This document shows, piece by piece, positions 7,041-13,189 of a stretch of 13,427 bases of DNA. The stretch is from Armatimonadaceae bacterium (GTDB taxonomy: Bacteria > Armatimonadota > Armatimonadia > Armatimonadales > Armatimonadaceae): assembly GCA_030446525.1 (NCBI GenBank), contig JAUJNC010000214.1, positions 1 through 13,427 of the forward strand, read 5' to 3'. The position numbers were made by a program, and so were the translations under genes. The number at the start of each line of letters is the position of its first letter. Position 1 is the stretch's first letter. The notes under the pieces are model-generated. The model worked only from the letters and a program-made list of their open reading frames with translations. It did not search any database and was not told the origin of the DNA.

Positions 7041-7489
7041 AGAACGTTGCGTCCGGTGTTTGAGAGACATATTTTCCGCTGCTTTCCTAGGGGCCGCTTG
7101 CTTGCTGGGGCGACCACGCACAAGTAGGCACCCCTCCTCTTGGGGAAGGCGACCTAAGAAACTCCAAGAAGAAGGAAGCGCGCCGGGAAGGTTCGAGGCT
7201 CCTCTAAGGGTCCCGGCTACCCTGAGAAGGTGGACAACGGGCGTACGGGGCTTCTATCCTAGGAATCTATACGCGAAAGCAGGGTTGAGGTTCTGCTACT
7301 CCGGCGCGTCGCAACTCCGGATGGTACTTTGATAGCGATAGCAAAAGGCCGGGCACCCCCAGGAGTACAGTAGCAGCATCGGTACCAGACGATCATTCGG
7401 CGCAGCGGGTTCGATGCTGTTTCAAAAGGCACGCTGCCGGCGGACGATAGTTCTGCACCGGGACCGCCCCGGTTCGGGCGGACGATCTG
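7041..7489. other. Stretch without a recognisable gene
   Basis: An open frame of 90 codons on the plus strand (7060-7332) and open minus-strand frames exist here, but none resembles a known protein. A short hairpin (CCCC-N7-GGGG near 7131-7145) is visible. The TTGACA at 6992-6997 and TATAAA at 7020-7025 are 22 bp apart, too far for a normal promoter. The left part may be leftover 5' region of the gene cut by IS256, the right part the decayed end of the kinase-like gene. Confidence 0.4.
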
Positions 7490-8577
7490 ACCATTACGAA
7501 GAGAACTGTGCGAGAAACCTTGCAGGAGTGTTGTCCGTCTGGCAGCGGTATCTGCTCTCGCAGCCTTTGCGGCAATCCGCTCCACCAACTCAGTGATGAG
7601 CGGTTCTTTCCTCTTTTAATCCACCCTATCTTCGTCGGCGTGTTCTGCGCATCAGCGACATTTGCCCACAGACCCAGATGGTGATACAGAGGCAGGCGGA
7701 TCAGCTTCTCGTAATCCAGGGGGCGCAGTTCGTCATAGCCCCGGAAGAAAGAGAGCGCTGCGGCTTTGCTGGCATCCGCAAACTCTAAGGGACGATCCAA
7801 CTCCCAGAGGGCGACCGGGCCGCCGAGGACCGGCGACAGATCGCAGTAGCCGTCCCGGTACTCGGACCTAATTCGTATCACAGAGGAACGCCAGGCCCCA
7901 TTCCCCTTCCCGCTTTGCGAAGAACAAACTCCGTATCGACCAGGTACAGGCAGAGGTGATCGTTTCTGAAAGGGCTCCCTCTCGACAGCCCGCCGGCACT
8001 GATCGATTTTCTTCAAGTCAATCGCAAGATGTCCTTTTCTCACCGCGCTCTCCAGCCGGTCCAGCATGCGCAGCATGGCTTTCGTTTCGGCATCGGCCTC
8101 TTCTGAGGCCTTGGTTACGCTATGCACCTGGGCATAGAAGCGTCCCATCGTTCGCCGGATCTCTTCCTTCTCGTGCGCCCGGGTTTCCGTTGTATCCGGT
8201 GCGCTATAGGTATTCCCAGCGTTCACCTGCGAGGTAGTCCATGACCATGTAGGAAGTAGAACGATTTTCCGGCCTCTATCGACGCCGTGTATTCGGGGAA
8301 CACATACGCCCGTAGTGCTGCCAGGAGCCTGATAGTTGGCGGTACTTTGCTCGTAGCGGTCCTCTTCCTGGCCGCGATGGAGCGAAAGACGAACCACTGG
8401 GGAATTCCCGATAGTTTGATCTTAGATAAGGTTCCGAGTGGAAGCCGCCTGCGCACGATGTCGTGTTTACGGAGCGATCCCATCTTGTGCATAGATTCCA
8501 CCTGCACACGGGTTCCAAAGGTGTTTAAGACTTGCTCTACTATCTCGCGGGAGACAGCCCAATCATGCTCCCTTCAT
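7490..8577 (-). pseudogene. Aminoglycoside-phosphotransferase-like (APH fold) kinase, broken over three frames
   Basis: An ATG at 8577 with GGAAAGG upstream begins the gene; correcting one G gives MKEHDWAVSREIVEQVL, then GTRVQVESMHKMGSLRKHDI (nucleotide-loop-like). In a second frame come VVRLSLHRGQEEDRYEQ and CVPRIHGVDRG. A third frame (8204-8255) has the hinge SYMVMDYLAGERWEYL. Later pieces are RRTMGRFYAQVHS, LYLVDTEFVLRKAG (placed like the metal-binding IDFE segment), and FFRGYDELRPLDYEKL with HHLGLW, the usual APH C-terminal helix region. Near 7611 a further shift gives KEPLITELVERIAAKAARA. This order matches the phosphotransferase enzyme family. The HGD...N catalytic loop was not found. 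The 3' end is approximate. Substrate unknown. Confidence 0.6.
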
Positions 8578-8658
8578 CCTTTCCAGAGTGGCTGCTTCTC
8601 GTGATCGAAGGATTGGCTCGGCAGCCCGTTCGAGCGCTTCCTCGGAAGGCGCGGTGCG
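8563..8658 (-). pseudogene. C-terminal fragment of an unidentified protein
   Basis: A 32-codon frame reads RTAPSEEALERAAEPILRSR and then EAATLERMKGA before a TGA that overlaps the start of the kinase-like gene. It begins right after an in-frame TGA and has no start codon of its own. The charged helical character looks like a real protein tail, and the overlap suggests former translational coupling to the kinase-like gene. It lies just downstream of the terminator at 8697-8729. Family not recognised. Confidence 0.35.
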
Positions 8659-8696
8659 TCAAGGGTAGAGCTGCTTCTGCGGCCTGGACCAAAGGA

Positions 8697-8729
8697 ACCG
8701 GGACACTTTGAAAAACGGTGTGTCCCGGT
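8697..8729 (-). terminator. Intrinsic-terminator-like hairpin after the beta-barrel gene
   Basis: A perfect 10-bp stem (ACCGGGACAC with GTGTCCCGGT) encloses a 13-nt loop and begins 9 nt after the minus-strand TGATAA double stop at 8740-8735. The following bases (TCCTTTGG) are U-rich but not a clean run, so it may need help or simply end mRNA decay. Confidence 0.6.
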
Positions 8730-8737
8730 CGCTCTTA

Positions 8738-9231
8738 TCACCGATAGACGGCCAGACCGAACACGATCGCCGTCGCGCTCTGCCGGTTCGCGCCCCGCGG
8801 CTGGCGCGATGCTGAAGCCTTGTCGCCGCTACGCTGGGGTTGACGAAGTGCTTGATACCCCTTGAAGCCCCCGCAGCGGTGGACCGTGTTCCCACCGGAG
8901 CCGCCCTGAATGTTGGCGCTGCCCAGGAACACGCCCGCAAATGGAAGCTTGCCGCCGAGTGCCTGGAAAGTGGTAGTTCGCCTCCGCTCCATAGACTGTG
9001 TTCGGGGTGGCTCCGGATTTATCAGCCGAGCAACCCCCGCGAGCCTGGATTCTATCCGTCACGAAGGGACCATGCTTGGCGTTGAGGTTGTAGGTGTCAT
9101 TGGGCTGGAAGAACAGGTTGCCGCGAAGCACTACCTCGCGGGTGCCCTGGGTCGGCAGCAAGGGATTGACGCGCGCCTGCTGAATGTGGCTGGCGCGGAG
9201 GTGCAATTCCCAGAGACAGCAGAGCCGTTAT
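8738..9231 (-). pseudogene. Outer-membrane beta-barrel protein remnant
   Basis: Combining frames gives a possible signal segment (TALLSLGIA) at about 9228-9202 whose start codon now reads ATA, then TREVVLRGNLFFQPNDTYN, then NTVYGAEANYHFQALGG with LPFAGVFLGSANIQGG. These have the alternating aromatic/hydrophobic pattern of barrel strands with Gly turns. In another frame KHFVNPSVAA matches the common 'G.KYFVN..VAL' strand of OmpA/OmpW-like barrels, and the final strand is ATAIVFGLAVYR. At least three indels break it. Size (about 165 codons) suits a small 8-stranded barrel. A terminator hairpin follows the stop. The family call rests on pattern, not on a specific motif. Confidence 0.5.
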
Positions 9232-9606
9232 GACTGCCTCTATGGGATCGATTTATTCTTTAGACCTTTGTGGCGCATTGTCTCGCCGGCAAAGGTGACG
9301 TGCGCGGGGGATGACCTGGCGAGATCTCGATATCATCCCCTAAGGGGAGTTTATCCGTGTATCAATTATTATAAACATTCATTAGTAGCAGCTCTGCATG
9401 GCAACAGCAGCAGGCTCTCTGTGGGGGTATAGGAAACAGGGTGACAGGAGTGATGTCCTCAAAGCTCCGTGTCCTTTCGGCCCGGCGGTTATCGAGTCTT
9501 GACCCTTGCCGCGGGGAACGCCGCCCCGCTCGCCGTCGTATCATGCTGTGTTTGTTCGTCCGCTAGCTGACGACTAACGGCGCGGGCCTGAGCGGAAAGA
9601 GATAGG
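9232..9606. other. Intergenic region with nested inverted repeats, no gene
   Basis: No convincing coding frame is seen. It holds a minus-strand TATAAT (9373-9368) without a good -35 box, which could serve the beta-barrel gene, the nested hairpins at 9307-9347, and a GC-rich hairpin (GCGGGG with CCCCGC, about 9511-9529). Confidence 0.45.
9307..9347. promoter_or_regulatory. Nested, mutually exclusive hairpins
   Basis: GGGGATGA (9307-9314) pairs perfectly with TCATCCCC (9333-9340); inside lies the 10-bp palindrome CGAGATCTCG (9320-9329). The CCCC of the right arm can instead pair with GGGG at 9344-9347 across a TAA loop. On the minus strand this would sit in the leader of the beta-barrel gene. 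An attenuator-like switch, a protein-binding site, or an old element end are all possible. Confidence 0.45.
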
Positions 9607-9765
9607 ATGACAAAGACCACGACCAGCCCCTGGAGCGGTCTCCAGCGTGACAGTCGGCGTCGCTACGGCATTGCCGTGCTCGCCGTCGGAATCGCCGCGC
9701 TCCTTAAGTCGATGCTTCGCCCGTGGGTAAATCAGGAAAGCCCGTACCTTACCAGATCAACGTGA
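9607..9765 (+). pseudogene. N-terminal fragment of a membrane sensor kinase (DUF4118-like)
   Basis: The frame starts MTKTTTSPWSGLQRDSRRR and goes on with RYGIAVLAVGIAALLKSML, a single hydrophobic segment, then RPWVNQESPYL before stopping. This resembles the first membrane helix of DUF4118-containing histidine kinases (KdpD-like), where 'RYG.A..AV..A..LR..L.P.....PYL.FF' opens the four-helix sensor domain. Everything after the first helix is missing: the sequence changes at about 9750 to an unrelated frame. A weak AGATAGG lies directly before the ATG. The call is from memory of the motif and is tentative. Confidence 0.45.
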
Positions 9766-9957
9766 CCGTCCGTGGCGCTGCCCTCGCGCACAAGGAACGC
9801 GCACAAGGAAATGGATATCCAGCTCCTTTCTGGGGCCGCTTAGGAAAAGAGGTGGTGTAAGCCCGCGCAACCCCCGCAGAAACATCGCCTGCCCCCTGTC
9901 GCGTACAGGCTATGAGAAACAAGCCACAGGACCTGCGCCGCAGAGCAAGGACCCCGT

Positions 9958-10566
9958 ATGCCATCACTGCAACTGTCGGAAAAAGAACTTCGTGAGACGC
10001 TGCGACGCGCCCAAGAGATCGCTCAGCAGAGCCGCGGCCTGGCGGAGCCGGAACCGGCCTACGAAACGTACCTGAAGGCCGCCGAGGAGGTGGGCGTCCC
10101 GCGCGAGGCGACCCTGCAGGCACTGCGCGAACGGCTGCTCCTGCCGGTGGGGAGTGTTGAGCCCGGGTATATGCTCTTCGCGCCTTCCGTGGACCGGGCC
10201 TGGTATCCGGCCACCGTCGTGCGTCTCGAGGGGCAGACGGTGTTTGTGCGTTTCGTCAGTGGCGGCGAGCATACCTGCACCCTCTCGGACCTGCACCCGC
10301 TCGCGCTGCTTCCGGGACGCCACGTCCAGTTCCACACGGATTGGGGCTGGTCGGACGGCGTGGTCCGAACCTACGACCCGGCCAAAGCACAGGTGCATGT
10401 CGATACCGGTGGGGAGATAACCAGAAGGCCGCTGTCCAAGATCCGTCTTGCGCCGCGCCAGACAAAGGCCGATCGCAGGGCAGGACAAATAATCCTATGC
10501 ACCTCTCTGGTATCCGGTCTGGCCGGCATCGGTATCGGCCTTCTGCTCAGCTTCCTGCTTCGTTAG
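9958..10566 (+). CDS. Tail-anchored protein with two Tudor/SH3-like domains
   Basis: This intact 202-residue protein has a charged N-terminal helical part (residues 1-65: LSEKELRETLRRAQEIAQQS, GVPREATLQALRERL). Two repeats follow that resemble Tudor/agenet-type SH3 barrels. Repeat 1 (about 68-115) has GYMLFAPSVDRAWYPATVV and VFVRFVSGGEHTCTLSDLHPL; repeat 2 (about 117-166) has GRHVQFHTDWGWSDGVV and VHVDTGGEITRRPLSKIRL. A single hydrophobic helix (about 179-200, LVSGLAGIGIGLLLSFLL) ends the protein, so it is probably tail-anchored with the domains in the cytoplasm. AAGGA lies 6 nt before the ATG. Such barrels bind peptides or nucleic acid; the ligand is unknown. It likely neighboured the slipin gene directly before the IS5-type insertion. 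Confidence 0.75.
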   Translation: MPSLQLSEKELRETLRRAQEIAQQSRGLAEPEPAYETYLKAAEEVGVPREATLQALRERLLLPVGSVEPGYMLFAPSVDRAWYPATVVRLEGQTVFVRFVSGGEHTCTLSDLHPLALLPGRHVQFHTDWGWSDGVVRTYDPAKAQVHVDTGGEITRRPLSKIRLAPRQTKADRRAGQIILCTSLVSGLAGIGIGLLLSFLLR

Positions 10567-10594
10567 GGCCCTCCCCGCTTTGCCTCTCCGAATA

Positions 10595-10609
10595 GATGCA
10601 ACCTGCATC
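10595..10609 (+). terminator. Small hairpin after the Tudor-like gene
   Basis: GATGCA-ACC-TGCATC is a perfect 6-bp stem 28 nt after the stop codon, and CCG/CGG may extend it with mismatches. No U-run follows, so terminator function is uncertain. Confidence 0.3.
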
Positions 10610-10634
10610 GGGCTTGGCGTGTCCTTCAATATAA

Positions 10635-11503
10635 GAACCTGTGTAGAAACCTGCTCTTTGTGGCGATAACTTTAGCATGAGTTCTCGATATGCCAGTGAC
10701 CTTACCGACGCACAGTGGAGCCGAATCGAACCCCTGCTCCCCGAACGCGACCCCCGCAAAGGAGGAAGACCAAGACAATGGCCCCTCCGAGAGATCTTCA
10801 ACGCGATCTTCTACATCGAGAAAACCGGCTGCCAATGGCGCATGATCCCAAGCGACCTGCCGCCCAAAGAAAGCGTCTGGGGACACTTCCGACAGTACCG
10901 CGATAATGGCACGTTGGAAACGATACGCCTGGCCCTCAACAAGAAGGTCCGGCAGGAAGCGGGCAAGAGGGAGACGCCTTCCGTGCTGATTGCCGATAGT
11001 CAGTCGGTCAAGACGGCGCTAAAAGGGGCGCTTCGGCAGACCGAATGCGCGGCTTTGATGGGGGCAAGAAGATCAAGGGACGCAAGCGCCACGTGCAGGT
11101 AGACACGCTCGGCCTTTTATGGGGACGGGTGGTGACGGCGGCCAACATTTCCGACTCGGTGGGTTTCCGTCTCTGTTTTGCCAGGGTGGTGCTATTGCTG
11201 GTCTCTGTGGTGAAGGTGTTTGCCGACAGCGGCTACCGGGGTACGTTGGCGGACTGGGTGGTGAGTGTGACGGGTGGTCATGCCACGTTGGAGATCGTCA
11301 AGCCTGCGGCGGGCCGCGTTGGCTTTGGCGTGGATCCCAAGCGTTGGATTGTGGAGCGAAGCATCAGTTGGCTGAACTGGTCTCGTCGCTTGAGCAAGGA
11401 CTATGAGCAGACGCCGGGCAGTGCGGAGGCCTGGGTGGATGTGAGTGCGATGCGCCGCGCTTTGCGCAAATTGGAGCCAAATTAAGGGTTTCTACACAGG
11501 TTC
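10635..11503 (+). mobile_element. Complete IS5-family insertion sequence (869 bp) with TAA target duplication
   Basis: Perfect 17-bp terminal inverted repeats (GAACCTGTGTAGAAACC) lie at 10635-10651 and 11487-11503. The trinucleotide TAA flanks both ends (10632-10634, 11504-11506), as expected of IS427-like members of IS5. The single transposase gene occupies almost the whole element. The perfect ends and target duplication mean it is the youngest insertion in the window. Confidence 0.9.
10677..11485 (+). CDS. IS5-family transposase, two frames probably joined by -1 frameshifting
   Basis: Frame 1 (10677-11102) starts MSSRYASDLTDAQWSRIEPL and holds the DUF4096-type N-terminus (GGRPRQWPLREIFNAIFYI, GCQWRMIPSDLPP) and the first catalytic Asp in IADSQSVKTALK. 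Frame 2, in the -1 register, continues MRGFDGGKKIKGRKRHVQVD, then VFADSGYRG (second Asp) and RWIVERSISWLN (Glu), ending LRKLEPN at 11485. Joining at CTAAAAGGGG (about 11019-11028) by a -1 slip gives KTALKRGASADRMRGFDGG and a 269-residue DDE enzyme of normal length. IS427-like elements are known to make transposase by frameshifting, so this may be active. A simple disabling indel cannot be excluded. Confidence 0.8.
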
Positions 11504-11546
11504 TAAGTGATCGGCCTAACCCGATCTAAAGACGGAGGGGAACGTT

Positions 11547-12479
11547 ATGGTCAACTATATTTCCGGGCTGATGTTCGTGATCCTTCTGCTGGTGGGCGGG
11601 GTCATCATCGTGCCCATCGCCCAGGCCAACGCCGCCCTGGCCGTCGTGCTGGGGATCGCCTGGCTGATCGGGGACATCATCCTCTCCTCGGCCATCCAGC
11701 TCGCGGCGCAGTGGGAGAAGGCGGTGGTATTCCGGCTGGGCCGCTTCAGCAGCATCAGAGGCCCCGGTCTGTTCCTGATCATCCCCCTGGTCGACCAGAT
11801 CCGGATGGTGGATACGCGCGTGCTGGCCGAGGACATACCCGCCCAGCAGGTGATCACCCGAGACAACGTGCCGGTGACGATCAACGGCGTGCTGTTCTTC
11901 CGGGTCGTCGAAGCGGCGGATGCGATCATCAAAGTGCAGGACTATCGGTATACGATCACGCAGTACGCCCAGACGTCCCTGCGCGACGTTATCGGCCAGA
12001 TCACGCTCGATCAGCTCCTTACGGAGCGGGAGCAGATCGCCAAGGCCATCGAGGACAACGTCGATAAGGACACCGTCGGCTGGGGCGTGGAGGTCACGGG
12101 CCTGCGGATCCAGGACGTCAACATGCCCGAGGAGTTGAAGAAGATGATGTCGCGGCAGGCATCGGCGGAACGCGAGAAGCGGGCGACCATCACGAAGGCG
12201 GAGGGAGACCGCGAGGCCGCTCAGAACCTGGCCGAGGCGGCTCGCACGATGAAGGAGAGCCCGGGCGCGATGCAGCTTCGTACCCTGCAGTCCATCGACG
12301 GTCTTGGCCCCACGGCCTCGAACACGGTGGTTTTGGCCATCCCCATCGATGTTCTGGAGGCCTTCAGCACCGCCAACAACGTGCTGAAAGAAGGGAGCAA
12401 ACTGAGCCTCTCACCGGGCCTGCATTCGGCGAGCGCCGCCCCGAAAGAGGCAAAGGTGGAGGCCAACGGAGCCGAGTAG
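11547..12479 (+). CDS. Slipin / stomatin-like SPFH domain membrane protein
   Basis: The 310-residue protein has two hydrophobic helices (about 6-25 and 28-52) followed by an SPFH/Band 7 domain (about 55-215). Family phrases are VVFRLGRF, GPGLFLIIPLVDQIRMVDTR, VITRDNVPVTINGVLFFRVV, RYTITQYAQTSLRDVIGQ, LDQLLTEREQIAKAIED and WGVEVTGLRIQDVNMPEELK. A coiled segment with QASAEREKRATITKAEGDRE follows, and then an Ala/Ser/Glu-rich tail. Slipins oligomerise on membranes and organise microdomains, often with an NfeD protease-like partner, which is not in this window. GGAGG lies 8 nt before the ATG. An IS5-family element ends 43 bp upstream and may have replaced or separated its promoter. Confidence 0.93.
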   Translation: MVNYISGLMFVILLLVGGVIIVPIAQANAALAVVLGIAWLIGDIILSSAIQLAAQWEKAVVFRLGRFSSIRGPGLFLIIPLVDQIRMVDTRVLAEDIPAQQVITRDNVPVTINGVLFFRVVEAADAIIKVQDYRYTITQYAQTSLRDVIGQITLDQLLTEREQIAKAIEDNVDKDTVGWGVEVTGLRIQDVNMPEELKKMMSRQASAEREKRATITKAEGDREAAQNLAEAARTMKESPGAMQLRTLQSIDGLGPTASNTVVLAIPIDVLEAFSTANNVLKEGSKLSLSPGLHSASAAPKEAKVEANGAE

Positions 12480-12497
12480 CCGGGTTCTGCCCGGCTA
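12477..12497. terminator. Convergent hairpin containing both stop codons
   Basis: TAGCCGGG-TTCTG-CCCGGCTA is a perfect 8-bp stem with a 5-nt loop. Its left arm begins with the slipin TAG. Its right arm, read on the minus strand, begins with the TAG that would end the glycosidase fragment. There is no T-run on either side, so it may be a factor-dependent or mRNA-end-protecting structure serving both convergent units. Confidence 0.5.
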
Positions 12498-12724
12498 GAA
12501 CCGGTAGTAGGGGGGCCGTAGCGCAGGAAGAGGATGCCCCTCTCGCGCGTCAGCTCCAGGTCCTCGCCCCAGCGCTCGTAGTGGCGGCACTCGGCCATCT
12601 GATCGCGCCGCAGCTTTCCTCGCGGCGTCTCGATGGTCGGGTAGCTGCACTCGATGCCCGTGGCGAAGAGGAAACGCTGCGTGCCGGTGTTGGCACGCTG
12701 TTGGGACTGATGATAATGCTTCAT
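12495..12724 (-). pseudogene. GH1-like glycoside hydrolase, N-terminal fragment
   Basis: From the ATG at 12724 the product reads MKHYHQSQQRANTGTQRFLF, ATGIECSYPTIETPRGKLRR, DQMAECRHYERWGEDLELTR, then GILFLRYGPP. This is the opening of a family-1 (beta-glucosidase-like) barrel protein, where the first strand FATGIE.SYPTI and LRYGPPYYR are conserved. After GPP the ATG frame goes out of register, apparently through one missing C in a C-run near 12512-12517. Restoring it gives YYRF and an immediate TAG at 12495. About 75 of an expected ~400 residues remain, so the enzyme is lost. The small membrane protein gene ends 4 nt upstream. Confidence 0.7.
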
Positions 12725-12728
12725 CCGC

Positions 12729-12902
12729 TTACAGGCTCCTCACCAGCATCCACAGGCCGAAGAGCACGAGCAGCAGGGCGACACCCACGGCCAGGGGGGA
12801 GCGGACCGGTCCCGTCCGCAACCCCGGCGCCTGTCGCGCCCGGTCCGCCAGGCGCTCAAAGCGGCTCCTCGATCGCGGTCTCATACGCTTCGCCCTTTCC
12901 AT
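12729..12902 (-). CDS. Small single-pass membrane protein (51-57 aa)
   Basis: The frame reads MERAKRMRPRSRSRFERLAD, then RARQAPGLRTGPVRSP, and ends with a hydrophobic helix LAVGVALLLVLFGLWMLV followed by RSL. A basic N-terminal half and one C-terminal membrane helix give an inner-membrane tail-anchored or N-in topology. The start could be the ATG at 12902 or, with GAAAGGG upstream, the ATG at 12884. An upstream in-frame ATG at 12962 gives a less plausible extension. Its TAA lies 4 nt before the glycosidase fragment start, so the two were co-transcribed. The family is not recognised. Confidence 0.55.
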   Translation of the reverse strand: MERAKRMRPRSRSRFERLADRARQAPGLRTGPVRSPLAVGVALLLVLFGLWMLVRSL

Positions 12903-13130
12903 GGGGCGGGAGCGAGGCGCCCTTGCCACAACGCTCCCACCCCGCCCGGCGGGGCCGGGCATCGTGAACGCTCGCTCGCCGAGCGTCCGAGCAGGAACAG
13001 CAGCGCTCTCGTTTCACCAAGGCAAACGGACGGCGCCGCGCCGCCGCGGCTACAAGCTCGGTTCCTGCTCTTCCTCTTCTTGTTCTTTCTCTTCTTGATC
13101 TAGCCCGGATTATGCGTGTATAGAGTAAAA

Positions 13131-13187
13131 GGAGCACACTCTGTTGAATAGGTTGTTGACCAAAACAAACCAAAGCAGAGGTGCTCC
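13131..13187 (+). promoter_or_regulatory. Hairpin that may hide the transposase ribosome binding site
   Basis: GGAGCAC-A-CTCTG (13131-13143) can pair with CAGAG-GTGCTCC (13176-13187), a 12-bp stem with one bulged A. The loop contains a further partial pairing (GGTTGTT with AACAAACC). The right arm contains the only SD-like bases (AGAGG) and ends 2 nt before the ATG. Folding would therefore block initiation, as known for IS10-type protection against outside transcripts. Confidence 0.55.
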
Positions 13188-13189
13188 CA

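Noticed and set aside
7041..7489. Structured RNA (riboswitch, intron or RNase P-like)
   Set aside because: Some short hairpins are visible but none of the conserved cores I know of is present.
12221..12494. Extension of the glycosidase frame antisense to the slipin gene
   Set aside because: After the GPP frameshift the sequence loses all similarity and simply mirrors the slipin gene.
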